The notes under the pieces: model-generated | Databases searched by the model: none | Told to the model about the DNA's origin: nothing | What the model saw: only the letters and a program-made list of their open reading frames with translations | In this document: piece by piece, positions 34,224-48,000 of the stretch | How the letters are laid out: every line of letters starts with the position of its first letter | Position numbering within the stretch: position 1 is the first letter of the stretch | Program-made: the position numbers and the translations under genes | Source: Klebsormidium nitens | Lineage: Eukaryota > Streptophyta > Klebsormidiophyceae > Klebsormidiales > Klebsormidiaceae | Reading direction: 5' to 3' | Assembly: GCA_000708835.1 (NCBI GenBank) | Contig: DF237123.1 | Coordinates: forward strand, 97,444-161,443 | Length of the DNA stretch: 64,000 nt

Positions 34224-37200
34224 ATGACGCGCGACCGGCAAACATCCTTATGCATCTTGTTTGCACCTATCCTCCTCGTGGCTGCATGGGATAGCACGGC
34301 TCAGGTAAGATTGGTTACTGCATCAGAGTGATTGCAAAGTTGCAGCCCTTAAATTTGCATATTAGACCTGTTTGATGATATGCTGGATCGCGATATTTCA
34401 TGTTCTTCAGGCTTCATCCGACGTTAAATGGAGCCTCCTTTTCCTTTATCTCCAATGCCTCCTTTTCTGTATCTGCTTTAAACGTCGATTTCCCCTCAGA
34501 ATTATCGTAACCTTACAAATCATCGAGCTGTCCCTCTCCTTTACAGGCTCAATCGACCGACACCTCTTCTGGAGGCTCCAATGGTAAGACCTGCAGAACA
34601 AACGCTTCAATGTCATGCAATGAAGATTGCGGATCCTGACCTGGTTTCGCTGCTGTCAAGCATCCGACTGTCCTGGCTGGTGATTCAGCAATTTCTGCAT
34701 CAGATGACAGTACTTGGAACTTGACTCACAGGAACCCATTTTATCCGGGCGGAGGGAACCCAACTCTTCCTTGGGTGCAAGAGGTTTGTCTTTGCGGGTT
34801 GGAATCAATGGGACTTGGGACAGGTAAGGACAAGATTCTATTCAAACTTGTGCTCAAAGCTAACCACTGAATATTCTACTCATTCAAACCTTTTCTGAAA
34901 TTAGATAATATCTTTTTTCCAGTTCGTTTGATCATGTCAGCTCGACAAAGAAGCTCGTATTCGTTAGTGGTCTTCGCTTTCCGCATCAATTCAATATGCT
35001 TGCAAAAGGACTAGCTGGCTGGGGCGTAAATCAAGGTCTCTTGCTCTTGCAGGCCTACGCGGCATCAAATGGTAGTACCAGCAACATTACATCTTACGTT
35101 CAGACATCCCTTGACTACATGAAAGAGCAAGGACTGACTGTCGTCCGCACCTGGGGCTTTGGAACCACATCCAGCACCAACCTTCAGGTTAGCCGGTAGC
35201 ATCTGCTCCCCACTAATTCCAAAATCTCAACTTCGACAAGTCAATCTGCCGTTGATGAAATCGACAGGCTGGCGGGGCTTGGTACGCTCCCTCGACCATG
35301 TTAAGAATGCGTCTCAAGAATGGAAGTTAGCCCCTGCGGCTGTCAATTTTTTCTATTGTTTTCTGCAGAATACTTGTCCTTAATCATCTCCTTTTGTACT
35401 CGATCGTGAAGCCTGCCAGTAGTAAAGCTTGCGGTGATGGTCTTTTACTACTCGCTGATCCCAACTCTCATGCTTCTTCTTCTGCAGATCGCTCCTGGCC
35501 AATATAACGAGAGCGTCTTTGAGAGTGAGTTACTTCCACTGAACACAAGCCTCTGATTGAAACGTGTTTCTAATCGCTTACCAGATTCCATGTTTTCACA
35601 AGAACGGACAGAAGAGAATGATATGACTAATTGTTACGTTATAACCTCCGTTCAATGTCTTACAGGTCTGGACTACGTCATCAGTGAAGCCGCAAAACGA
35701 AACATATATGTGAGCTGCGTCAGATTGCAAAAACCTGCACAAAAACTTTCGGCTTCAAATATTTGGTTCCAAAACACAAGGTCAGGATCGTTTGTCTAGC
35801 CTATCGGGCATCAAGCTTGGCGCACTTGGGAGCGTGACCAAGTCGCTAATGATCTCGAGCATGATCAAGCGAAGAAAGACTTTCTTGAGTTTCTATTGAA
35901 ACAGAACCTGACATGATGTACATTTGAGAATGATAATGCTGCTGCAGGTTATCATGCCCTTTGCTAACTACTGGACAGACTACGACTCAGTGAATCAGGT
36001 GAGCAAAGCACCTTGAGATGACCCTACGTACGCTTGTCGAAGCGTTTCTTTTGATACTAAGATATCACAGTCAATAGCGAGGCTGGATCCTTTTCTTCAG
36101 CTCATCCGCCTCCCAAGTCTACATTCTTGTTCGTGCAAGGTCTTGCATCAACCATTCTTGAGATTCTGATCCACTCATCTCAAGAAGATTTCAATAAAGT
36201 AATTCCTTGTTTTGCAGTACATCCAGTGGTGCGGTACACAAAGCATGGACGAGTTCTTCACAAAAGAAGAGGTGAGCCAGCTGTTGTAGCATGCGACAGA
36301 CGACATTCTGTGAAGCTCCTCTGCGTCCATTATATGCACCATATTTCAAGCCTACTTACCCATAGAGCAGATTATCACAAGCTGAATGTGAGGTGGCTCT
36401 GTGAAAACCAATTTTACCAGGGGAGAAGCAAAGACGATCACTGACGTTTCTCGTTTGCTTTGCAGTGCAAGCAGCTTTACAAGAACCATGTCCAGCATTT
36501 CCTGGTGAGTCAATCCCTTGATCTTCACTTGCCAGAATAGACTATGCAGTGGTATTAGATACTAGAAGAAGATCCACTAAGGCCCCTTAACGTCCCCTGA
36601 GGTCCCTCGACCTGACATTGCGGTCTGCTCCTGGATCCATTTGCGGCGAGCAGATTGGAATCTCTCATCACATCTTCCGCAAGCTCTTTGCCGCCGACAG
36701 CACGGTGAAGAAGGACGCTGATTACATCAATTCTTGATATATTGCCTTGGGCTGATGCTGCAGACTCATGTCAACGTGTTCAGCGGCATCTCGTACCTCG
36801 ATGATCCCACCATTCTGGGATGGAACCTCCTGAACGAGCCTAGGTGAGTCACCTGCTGATCTCCGGATTTCTGCATGGCGGCATGGACAAATTTAGCATC
36901 CAGACTATTCGTGTTTGCTCTATAAGCACACTTTGCGTGCGGGACCTGCTGGATGCAATTCATGACGCCGTTTGGACAGGAATTCTTTCTTTACAGGTGC
37001 GAATCGGGCAATTACTGCGCTGACTCCGTTCAGAGCTGGATCGAAGAGATGGCCGCTTTCGTGAAGGTACGCCTGCTGCTGGAAAAGTTGAAACCGTGGA
37101 AGCGCGGGTCCCTCCTGCTTATTTCTTGCTCGAAGGAGTTTGCACACCATCCTCGTTTTTCAAGCCAGCTGCACGGTTATGCAGGGCACGATTTGATTTG

Positions 37201-39308
37201 AGAAAAAAATTGGATTGATGCAGATTATTGACCCTAATCATATGCTGGCCACCGGCTTTGAGGGCTTCTACAGCTTGACTAGTAGCCGCTGGATGTGCAA
37301 CCCCGATTACCCAGGCAAGTTCCAAACTTCCTAACGCCGTCAAAACCCAGATCTCTCAAAATCATCAAAGTCTTCGTGTCGTTTTCGAAGCGAGCCCCTA
37401 TCAGCGTATTCTGTAAAACAGCTGCAGATACTTCGTGAAATTGCCGTGAAACAATCTAAACTTGGTCCCCGTTTTCCCTCCCTTCGAGCACCATTATTCT
37501 TTCCGACTTAACAGATTGTGCACCTTTCTGATTACAGACAAGTGGCCGCAGCAATCGGGTCAGGACTTTTACCGCAACAACCTAGTTCCTGAAATCGACT
37601 TCGCGGCAGCACATCTGTGGTAATGTACATACTTCTTCTCGGTTCATTTCCAATCCTTGCATTCTAAGCGACATCGGTGGTCAAGGGACTAGAGCTGACG
37701 CTGAATTTCGATTCAATCTCAATCTCTTCATACTGCTGACTTCAAAAGAAAGCCGCCAGATCAGTGGATACTGGTTTTGCAATGATTGACACAGGAGGAA
37801 GAAATCATCTGACAGGGGACGCTTTTGTAGGACGGACAACTGGTTTGGCTCGAACAAGTCGACGACCTGGGAGCAGAAGATCCAATTTGTCGACCTCTGG
37901 CTGACGTGCCACATCAACGACGCAAAGGTAAGCAAAGCATCCTTTGACGATCCTCAGTTTTGCTCGAGCAAAACTTCAGGTGGTCTCAGAAAGCTCTACG
38001 ATGACGTTCTGCAATAGTCTCATGGTGGATTCAGAATTGCGGTGAAGCCGCTCGAGTACCTTTCCGGACCTCATTACTCTGGCTTCTGAGAAGGCGGTGA
38101 GAAAGGCATCAGGCTAAACCCAACCCGCTTTGATAGACTCCAGCTTCTGGGCAAGCCGCTAATCTACGAGGAGTTTGGGAAGGCGATCACACCCAAGGAT
38201 GACATCAGCGTGAAAGACACGTGAGTAACTCTTGCCGCACACGCGTCAAAGTACGTCTGCAACTTGAGATTCCGTTGCTATCTCGAACGAGCGTGGCTTC
38301 AATGCTGCAAAGCGTGCACTCCTTCGCCATTATGAAGATAATGTTCACACAAGACCCAAATGCTCATCAACTCAGAAAAGCGTGTGTGCAGGTTCTTTCG
38401 GAACATCTACTCCCGACTGCAGCAGTCGATGCAAGAGGGAGGGCCGGTGCAAGGCTCCGCGTTTTGGGTCTTCGAAAGCCCAGGCAAGTATCATGAGCCT
38501 TGCAATCACTGCAGAAAGCGGCTCCAGCTTTCTATTCGAGTCCGCTCGTTTGAATGCCTCTCTCCACAGTACGGAAACTTGGTGCTTGCAGCAAGCCTTT
38601 CCGATACTTTACCTGGCCTTAGTTCGAAGCTGCATCACTTCAGTTCGCCTTCCTCAGAACTACGCTCTTCGTCAACAGGTGGGCAGTACAACTACACTGT
38701 GCTGCCTGGAGACTCTACGATGGGCATCATTGAAGCCCACACGTCCTACGTGGATCAGCTGCAAAGCAGGTGAGCTCGGCAGCGACTTGGGATTGCCGAA
38801 AACAGGGCAGAGTCTGAAGGCGAGCTCGACCGATAAGTCGTATCAGAAGCTTCCACTCCGGCACTTACCATAGCCTCGATGCAATCAGACTGTACTCCAT
38901 TCAATCAAGCAATGATCCAGGACGTGGTTACTGAAGCTTTCAACTACCTTGAACTGTCGAAAAGCACCCTACCCCTCCGCCCGGTAAATCTCATCATAGG
39001 ATTTCGTCTAGCAGAAGCATTCCGTGAACAATTATTGAGAAGGACTTCCGTAACGCCTCTTTCATCGTCGATGCAGCATCAATGAAGGCGGCTGCTCACC
39101 TGTGCCGGCGACTCCTCCGACGCCCTCCGTTGACGCCCCCGCCCTTGCTCCAGCCCCCCAGTACTTCAACACGCCGCAAAGTGCACCATCAGACCCGTCT
39201 CCAGGACCCGATGCGAACTCCACCGGCCCTTCACCGAGTGCCCCAGAGCCAGCGCCATCTCAAGCTCCGACTCCGCCGCCGTACTTGATGGTCATGAACG
39301 TCCCCTAG
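34224..39308 (+). CDS. Secreted mannan endo-1,4-beta-mannosidase (GH5 subfamily 7)
   Basis: Hydrolyses beta-1,4-mannosidic bonds in mannans, galactomannans and glucomannans of cell walls. Eighteen exons: 34224-34304, 34547-34583, 34732-34823, 35053-35187, 35488-35524, 35666-35709, 35948-35998, 36218-36271, 36466-36504, 36764-36843, 36997-37066, 37224-37314, 37538-37619, 37831-37927, 38144-38220, 38392-38483, 38679-38769, 39077-39308; 1482 nt, 493 aa. A signal peptide opens the protein (MTRDRQTSLCILFAPILLVA). Family marks: FVFAGWNQWDLGQ, GLTVVRTWGFG, DYVISEAAKRNIY, the acid/base Glu in GWNLLNEPRCES, VDLWLTCHI, and the nucleophile Glu in PLIYEEFGKA. Both catalytic Glu are present, so it is probably active. 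The C-terminal ~75 residues form a Pro/Ala/Ser-rich tail beyond the usual catalytic domain. Two introns (after 37314 and 38483) appear to use GC donors (CCAG|GCAAGT). Confidence 0.95.
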
Positions 39309-40160
39309 CGACTCGCTTCAAGTACCATAGACAATATTGCGGAATGTTCTAGCCTTGATTACTTTAGTTGTAGACTTGATCGGCCGTGGACTCGTCCGAC
39401 ATACACATAAAGGCAGTATCACAGCATGTGAGATGCCATAAACACCGTACATATAACAATCAATGTTGTCCGAATTCTGTTGGGTGACCTGCATGTGTGT
39501 CAATGCCCAGATCATGTTGACCCGACATATGGCATGCAGACGCGTGCTTGCCTGGGCGGCTCAGCTCGCTCGCGTGACTCACGCAATAAGTTGCCGGAGA
39601 TCCTTGCGGACTGCCCTCAAGTGTGCTCACTGTCGACCAAAAGCTTGATTGAACCTAAGTCATCTGGATGACTGAAGTGACGGCGGCAATGGGCACGTGG
39701 GCACGGCAGGCCGCTTCATGAGTATACACAGCCGAGTGAGAAAAAGTGCAAATGTACTCAAATCTGCATGGTGACTCGCCGAATGCTGCGCCGAGCTTCG
39801 TGCGCATTCTACTCGGATCACACATGCATGCTATCGTTTGTAAGCGCGCATTATCTTGGGTTGCAGCACATGATCAATAAATGCACCACAAGCCTGAAGC
39901 CTGGTGCCTGCGGTTACACTGTACTGCACACTAAAAGAGCTCGGCACTCTCTAGCGCAGCATCACCGGCCCAGTACAAGTGCAGCCAGCTGTCATTCAAC
40001 CAGAAGAAGCAGGCAGTCTGCTCGTTATCAAGAATAGCTTTCGAAGAAGAGCACGTTAGACAAAATCGTACAAAATACGAGAAGTTGGTAAGCGTTGCTT
40101 GAGAACAACACCAGAAGGAGTATCTTTTGAGAATCAGGTGCAGGATGCAAACTTTAACAA
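39309..40160. other. Intergenic spacer, convergent 3' ends
   Basis: Between the mannanase stop and the SPF30 stop. It contains scattered CATGCA motifs (near 39530 and 39822) and no supported gene. Confidence 0.45.
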
Positions 40161-43100
40161 TCACGTGTCATTGTCTTGCCGAGAGTGCAAATGCTTCTGT
40201 CTACCACTGAAATCTGTAAGTCCCTTTCCGCTACCAACGACGCCAACCTTTCCACTCAGGTCGTCGGGAGACTTGAAGATGCTCTCCTTCTTCTTGCCCG
40301 TGAAGAATCCCGCCTGCGGGCAACAGTTTATTGCAAGGTTGATGGGAGGTCAAAGGCAGTCAAGCGCCACAGTCGTGGATGTTAAACAGGAGCAAACGCA
40401 ATCCTCGCTCAAGTTAAGTCTTGTAACCTGCTTGGTGGTCGCTAATGCAGTATCTTTGTTTAAGCAATAACGCCCGATCTTGATACCGGCTTTCGTCCGG
40501 AGCAGCGAGATGGCAATTCCAAAGATACTCGAAAGAGACTGCGCAACCAAGTCCGACAACCCAACACTAAGAAGCCTTCTTCCGCACAAATAAGAAGCGG
40601 TCCAAAGACGAAAACCCGGAGCCTCAGACCTAAGCACAAGCTCCCCCGTTTCAGAACCTGTATTGAGACATTTCCTGCACTATACACGCCCCTCATCATA
40701 CCCATCCCGCCGCAAAAGACCGACAAAAATTGCAGTGTCGGGTTGCTTACCTTTTTCTTCGACCCGGACGTTTGGAATTGTTGCCAGGCATTTTGTCGCT
40801 TGTTCTGGGTCACCTCCAGCTTTTCAAACCGCTGCTTCGACTTCCACTGATGGATCTTCTTCCTCTTGGTCGCCCGCTGGAGACAAAGCGTGAGAACGAA
40901 GTAAGCTTGCTGGAAACTTGTTCCAACCAGTCGAACGGCAGTCTCTATAAATAGCTCCACTGTAAAGGGAAAATGGAATGAGGGAAGGAGCCATCCCGTT
41001 GGGGTTTCGGGCAGAAAAAACCGCATCTACAGCAAGGTTGAAGGTTAAAAAGCAATTCACGGCGTTAGCCTGCTGACATCTCTTTCGCGATTGCTGAAAG
41101 GATCGCAGAATGTCTCTCGACTTTCTCGAGAGCGAGCTCGCCTTCAGCATTCATTGGTAGATCGTCTGGAATCCTCGCCAGTAAGGAATGCGATCCACGG
41201 GAACGAGAACAAGGGGCCCTGCTGTGACAAATCCAGCTTTTCCGACGGTGCGAGATGGACTTTACCTGGCTGATCCATTCTGGCTATTGCAGAAACAACA
41301 CTCCAGCAACTCTTACGGTACTGTGTCTCTCTCTTTGCGGCGTGCCGGACCAAAGTAGGAGATCGCAACACTCACAACTTCTTCCGAGTCGTCGGGATTG
41401 ATCCGCAGGCTCTTGGGCAGGTCCTTCGGCATGTCCGGGTCTTTTTCGGCCGCCTCGGCAATCTTGCGCTTCAGCGCCAGCCGCGCCTCCTCCGCGACTT
41501 TCTCGGCGTCTGCTAGGGGGTTGGTGCCGGGGCCCTCGGCCGACCGGACTTGCTCCACCATAACCTGCACAAGTGTCGTGTTTCAGTAATCGAGATTTTA
41601 CGACTTTCACGTTTGGAGTAATCTACTCTGCTCTACCACAACCTGCACGGACGTTGTAATCCGATAAAAGTGTTGGCTTTTCGCATTTGAGATCTTCTAC
41701 TGTGCTCTTACCACCACTTCTAGATCGGTGTAAGGATAGCGGTAGGCTCTGGGGCCCACTGCCAATCGATCAATGAACTTGATAGAGTGTCGGAAGAACA
41801 GCCTTTGACTCCGCAAGCACGTATTACGCGGACGAGCTCTGCATGAACGCAGCGGATGGCTCCGTCAAATGCGGACCGACGGGCTTGCCGGGGTACCACA
41901 CCGAGAGAGCGGTGACGAAATCATCGCGGTCTGCAACAGCCTCTGAAAAGTCGCACGTGAGCTTCTGTGGGCCAGAGCAGTTTAAAACTGGCTCTGGAAC
42001 GTACGGAGCAGACCCAAGGGCGGACAAGTCCTCCACTCACCTCTTCCTTGTCTTCAAAGTCATCGTACTTGATGAGGTACCCCGCATCTGTGAAGTCTTC
42101 AATCGTAGCCTTGTACCTGCAAACGACGGAAGTTAACACGTCGAATCGGCGTCTCCTCCGAGCGGCTTCGCGGATCCCAGCCACTTCTTGGAGAGGCAGA
42201 GCCCTCATACGGCGTAAAACCGCAGCATGAGTGTGATTACTCACGCAAGCTGCAGTCACGCAATAGAGCACCGACGACATTGCTGACATTGCCCCTGTCT
42301 GTCGGAAACGCTCCTCTGATGATCCACTGTTGCCTCAAGCACCTCAGACTCCGACTAGCCCGGGTACTGTCAGAGTGGGCGTCCTGATACTCGGAGCGCC
42401 TGACGTCACACGGCTTTCTGCTACCCAACTGCCAAAACGAAAGTATCAAGGTCTGTGCCCCCAGCGCTAGGCCCTGCTAAAGTGGCTGGGTGACGATGCT
42501 GCGTAGACGGCCTCTTTAAAGCGGGTAAACAGCAGCAACGGATCAAAACTCACCACTCCCCATCTTCTCGATACAAGGCCTCGACTTTGCTCCCGATCGG
42601 TAACCGCCCCTCTGGTGTCTTCTTCAAGACGACTCGCGGCTCCGGTTTTCGTACGCCAACATTTAGAGCTGCGGTGAGGGCTTGACTTGGAGGGACGACA
42701 GGGGCAGGTGCGGCTGCAGAGGCCGTGGATCGGGCTTCTGTCAGCAGGTCCGCTGTGAGGTTGATCACCTGGAAAGAAGAGGGGATGATGCCGTCAGTGA
42801 AACAGAGGAGAGCAACAAGAACAGAGAAAGAGCGTTCTGCCCGCCTGTTGGACAGATTTTGATGTGGCCACATGGAAGCAGGTGAAGGTCTGTGGATCAA
42901 TCCAAATCGGTTCGAGCAGTTGTCAGGAGAAGCAAATCTGAAGAAAGGGAGGTTTGTTTCAAGTGTTCGGAGGCTTGTTGTGCAAATTGCATTCACAAGA
43001 TGCAAGACCCAACTTCCTGACACGCGCAGGTTCTGGACTTAGAAACCATTTGAGGACCAAGCAAAGCTTGCCAGGACGAAAAGCTCGAATAGGAACAAAG

Positions 43101-44442
43101 AAGAGACGGTGTAAGAACGATTGTGCGCCCCTCAAATGCAGCTATTCCAATATGTGTTCCCAGCCTCATGTGATTTGGGCAGGAGATACTGCAAGACGGT
43201 ATCTCGGCCTCATGCTATAGCAACATAAGCAGCTTCAGTACATCATCGGTTGCTCTTCTATCCAGCCTGGGGCTCTCAAAAGGTCCATATGCTTGCCGTT
43301 GAGGCCACTTTGTTCCCGGTATAGGCCCTTGAAATTGCACTCCCGAATGCTCTCTTTGCCACCCAACTGTATTTAAGCTTGGCTTAAGCAACCGTTGACA
43401 ACCGCTCTTGGATGGGGTGCACTTAGCCTCTTAATTCCACTCGAGTAGGACATCCTCAAGCTCGCATATCATCGTCCCTGATAGGGTCATCCACCCCGTA
43501 GCCTCCTTCCAAAAGAAAACCTCAGGCGATCATCATTGGAGGCAACCCACGTTTGAGGAATACCAGACTCGCACTCAGCACTGGCCTGCTCGATGCTCTG
43601 TCAATCAATGCACCTAACTTGCTGACCGCAGGCGTTGACCCATGAGGAACTTTTGCTGCCTGGAGCGTGCTTCCTCTGCAACTTACCCTGAGTTAGGCTT
43701 AACCAAGTGCAAGCCGCACCTCTGGCATGCTGACATCAGCCTGGCATAAGCAAGCTGATCATCTGCGGGAGAGGTCAAGGGAGAGAACTTGGTGATACCT
43801 GACAAGCATAGTTGCGGCTTATCTGCTGAAAGGTCCAAAACCTTTAACCTAAACCTTGCCAAGTTTGAAACAACTAGGCTGACACGTTCCCATGCGGTGG
43901 AAAAGCGGGTGGGGGTCGCAAAACTTGTTGAAGTATCCATTCTTCAAATGAAAAGTGAAAAGTATCAGGATAAACATCTCACCTCCTCAAGGTCCTGCAC
44001 AATGGTTGGGTACTCCTCATTTGATGGGTCCGAGGCCGCCAATTGTCGAGCCTGCACAGGTTGGGAGACCTCAACTTCAAGTCCTTAACAAGGGGAAGTG
44101 AAGCCAAATGCTGAATGACAGCGGATTGCAACTCTATGATCTTCCTCTATACTTTTTTTGAGGTCAGGAGAGTTGAAGTAGCAAATGCTGCATACATCTT
44201 CAGGCGGAACTCGGAGAGGACATTTCCAAAATGGATAGATCTTATGCCAAAAACACGTATCATCCGAGTTTAAGTGTCCGATAAACCACAGGCTTGTCTC
44301 ACAAGGATTGCTTCAAAAACATTAGACAAAATTGGCACATACAAAACGAGCAAGGGGACCAGGATCGTGTGCAGGCACTTACCTGCTGTAATTGTGCATA
44401 ATATGTAGTCAGATTAGTTTCTAGTTCCTGGATGCTTTGCAT
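40161..44442 (-). CDS. SPF30: SPF30/SMNDC1-type Tudor splicing factor
   Basis: Survival-motor-neuron-related factor that helps assemble the spliceosome; its Tudor domain binds symmetrically dimethylated arginines on Sm proteins. Seven exons: 44383-44442, 43983-44051, 42554-42768, 42041-42116, 41376-41564, 40751-40876, 40161-40313; 888 nt, 295 aa. It starts MQSIQELETNLTTYYAQLQQ, then DPSNEEYPTIVQDLEEVI, a Pro/Ala linker, the Tudor fold (GSKVEALYREDGEWYKATI, then GYLIKYDDFEDKEE), a basic region (EEVRATKRKKIHQWKSK) and QNAWQQFQTSGSKKK. The C-terminal signature is KKKESIFKSPDDLSGKVGVV. Length and order match plant SPF30. It is head-to-head with the FHA gene at 45075. Decayed copies of one exon edge lie at 41625-41722. 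Confidence 0.95.
41625..41722 (-). pseudogene. Decayed copies of the start of SPF30 exon 41376-41564
   Basis: The acceptor region of this exon (plus text CTCCACCATAACCTGCACAA at 41553-41572) recurs as CTCTACCACAACCTGCACGG at about 41631-41650, and more weakly as CTCTTACCACCACTTCTAGA near 41704-41723. Flanking intron bases after each copy (GTAATC, GATTTT/GATCTT) are shared too. The step is about 75 bases. Confidence 0.7.
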
Positions 44443-45074
44443 CTTGGTAAATGCACGGCCCTAGCTGTTACCCGGATCACAGCAAGCAAATGTTAAGCCT
44501 TCCTTCCCCTCGGGAATCTTCTTGCCAACCGCGCACAAATATTCGCGCAACTCAGAAAGTTATCGAACCCCGGGCCGAAAAGCGTCTATTAAAGGCTGAA
44601 CCTGCAAAGTGCAGTACGTCTGCCAAGGTGCTGCCAGCGCTGAAGTCCCTTTGAGGCCCAGTGCTCCAGAACCTTTCCTTCAAAGTCTGGCAGGCGGCGC
44701 TTTGATCCTGCTGAAACTCTCGATTCTGGAGTGCTCAGCCTCTGGAGTCAAGAGGGTGGACGAAATCTCCCTGAAGACTCGCAGGGCATGAAGCCCTCTA
44801 GAAATATTGAAAGTTACCCTGACAAGCACAATGCTTCCGAATCTCTCTTGAGGTACCTCACATTCTGCCACAGCATTTCTCCCAGAAGTTCACCAACTTC
44901 AAGTTTCTCTTTGTTTGTCTATATGGCTTGTGTCACAGTCGAAGTTCTTCAATGTGACAATGACATTGTGAAAAAGGGCGCTTTTTGTATCCACTTCGCT
45001 TCTTCAACCTGTTTTCCCTTCTGTTCTTGAGGCCACCATTCGGCTGCTGAGGTGCAACACGCTCCATTGTCACG
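44443..45074. promoter_or_regulatory. Shared 632-base region between divergent start codons of SPF30 and the SNIP1/DAWDLE homolog
   Basis: The two ATGs are 632 bases apart and face outward, so the promoters and 5' UTRs of both RNA-processing genes must lie here (unless leader introns exist). No TATA box is obvious. The layout suggests a bidirectional promoter, by inference only. Confidence 0.5.
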
Positions 45075-48000
45075 ATGGCAGCAGGCCGGGGGAGGGACAT
45101 GGTCAAGCCAGCCTGGATGAAAGAGGAGCAGCGGAAACAAGCTGGAAGACGCTCCAGGTAATATGCGGGAAGGTTTCTGGCTTACCGTCCGTTTATTTGG
45201 AGATCTGTCCGATTAAGAAGTTCTTCTGAATATGATTCATAAACCCTCCTGCATCACTAGAACAGAACCGCTCAGTCACGAGAGCTCACTTCCATGAGGA
45301 GGATCACTCCAGTCACTTGCAAACATGCGAGCTACCCGGATGTGAGTTTACTCCCAAATTTGGTGCTAAAGTGTTATGTAGTCTCGCATGAATTTCCAGT
45401 TTTATTACTAGATTACAGTGCATTGGTGGTGTTTCATTCTCAAAGGCTGAGCAACTTGGACTGCCTGTCATTAAACTCAATTGCTGATGGCAGGCAAGGA
45501 TGTTAATCAATTGGGACTGTAGACTCAACAATCGGTAGTTTCGCAGTCAGCAGAGGGAGGCATACTCAGTGTTCGATGACTGCAAATACATTGGGACTTC
45601 ATGGAGTCTCATTAAGGGTTGAAGATATGACCCATGCTGCTCGCTCCAAGCCCCCCTCACTCAAGCAGCAATCGTACATGCTTGCTGCTGCTTACCAAGT
45701 CATTCAGCTCACCTTGAGAATGTTGATCAGCGGTGGTAGACCATTCGATTGAGAACACGACTAGTTCAGAGAAATCAGCACTTAATTTCACGAAGTTACT
45801 CACACGGCTTTCGGCTCTCCTCAGGTCAAGGTCCCCCCCTCCAAGACCAAAGCTAAGGCCCCCGGACCGGGATCGCGACAGTCATAGAGAGGATAGAAAT
45901 GGGAGGGAGTCAGAAAGGGAGCGGGAAAGAGAAAGAGAAGGACACAGGGATCATCGGAGCAGAGATCACAGACAGAGGAGCCGATCGCCGGAGCGCAACG
46001 GGGGGGCTCAAAGAGCGAGGGCACGAGGGGAGGACGAAGCAGGACGCGGAGGGGATGACCGTCGAAGGGTGGGTAAACTTTTGGCATCATTAGGGTCTCC
46101 TGCAAGTGCTGGTTTTGTATGTCAAGCTGAGGTTCGACAGAAGGCCGTGTTTTCATGACTTTTATAGGGGCATTGACTAAAAGAGAGAGAAAGACAGAGA
46201 GATTCTGGCTCTCCGAGCAGAATGTACTCTAGGCCTGAGTTCATTGGTAATATGTAAAACAATCATGGGGAGGTCCAATCTGCTTCGTTGGCAAGAGTTT
46301 TATCAGTGCAGCAGGCGCATCCTGGCATTCCAGGTGTTAGTTAACATGCGTTCAAAACACGCTAGTCTGTCGAGGCAGTTCGAAGTCAACCCATTTTCTC
46401 GCGTGAGCTGTGCTCCATCATTTCATGGGCAATCTATCTATGCGACCCTGTGATCTTGCAAGTTTGCAATCCTCTTATCGTGTACTCCTGCAATTTTGCA
46501 GGACGAAAGGAGCAGAGAAGAAAAGCGGCCACGGCAGGAGCCCCTCCGGAAAGACTCGCCTGAGTAAGAACGCATATTGTATTCCTACATGAAAATTAAG
46601 CTGGTTTTCTGCGTTAGAGACTACGTTACAAGGCGAAAAGATTTTCCAGGACGACTCAACTCGTTTCGTCGTTGTGTTTCTCGCCTTCATTTTATGAGTG
46701 AAGCCCCCGTGTACTGCTTCCGACACTGATTCACTAGAACTTATCTAGCTTTTGCAAATCCTCCTCAACACTTTAGAACGAAGGACAGCACCAAGTGGTT
46801 TTTCCGTATTTGAGAGAGCGAATCTTCTTGTCAACCTTCAAGGCCATCGATGCCAACATTGAATCAGTCATAGGCTAGTTTGGTAGACCTTGCTGTGCAT
46901 CAAAAATTCGATGTTTGTTCGGTTTGATTGCCCAGTCAGTAGGCACGCTCATGGGCCCCGCAACAAGTTTGGAACCGGCCAACGATGGGGGCAGCTCCCA
47001 ACTTCCACCTTTGGGGCTGCATTTTATGCTGTCTGCCAACCGCAAAGGCCGGCCTTAATTTGTGACGGCGACGTCTTGGGGCAGATTGTGTAAGGGTGCG
47101 CCGCGTTTCCGAACTGATGTCTTGACACAACTGCCTGGTTGGCAGAACCCAAAACGATTGTGTCACGACGGGGAAAGCGTGCGTACTGACTGTGCCTCTT
47201 GTTCATTGGTTGCAACTGAAAAGATCGTGCTCTCTGTTCTACACAGGGAGCAGGCAGAACCGCCGCCTGTGGATGCCAGCTTAGCGGCCATGGAGGCTGC
47301 TCAAAAAGCGCTAGAAGAAAAGGAAGCCCAGAAGGTGCGAGGAAAGACGATCTTTTCACTAAAATCCATTCCGGCTTCTGAAGCGGGAGATTTTCGTCTT
47401 TCTGCAATGCAGCGATTTGCAAAACCGATTTTTTTTTTCAAACTGCCCTTTCTTTCGCGGAGGAGACTTTCAAAAGTTAGCAGTTGCGAACTGATTGACG
47501 AGAGGAATATCTTGAAGACACAAGGAAGGAATGTGTTTGTAGCATGTCTTAGGTGCGTCTCTGGAGTCCTTGAATTTCAGGATCTCAACCTTTGCAGTGC
47601 CGTATTAGGGTAAAGGTCCGAGGTTTTCCTCAGTCGTTTGTGCTCAGGGTAAAGTTTTTTATTGAGTGAAGTGGGTAGAACCAAGTATAAACATCCTGAG
47701 CTTTTCAAACGGTCTTTGTCGAGAATCGGTTTGTGATCTGCTCGTCGAGTCCCGCCTAATGTGGACCCGCATCCGGGTGCCATTGCCACTCGGTTGGAAT
47801 AGGGTTTGGGCCAGCTGAGGCGTTGTCTTTAAAGCGAGCCAATTTATGGTTCCAAAGCAGGTAGCGGCACATCGCAGGTACAACCGGACTTCGGCTACTC
47901 TGGGAAGTTGGCCGAAGAGACGAACAAAGTGAACGGTGAGGCGAAACGAATCTTTGCTAGCAGCCTCTGAGCGTACTCCAAACGTCCAGCTACAGACCCG

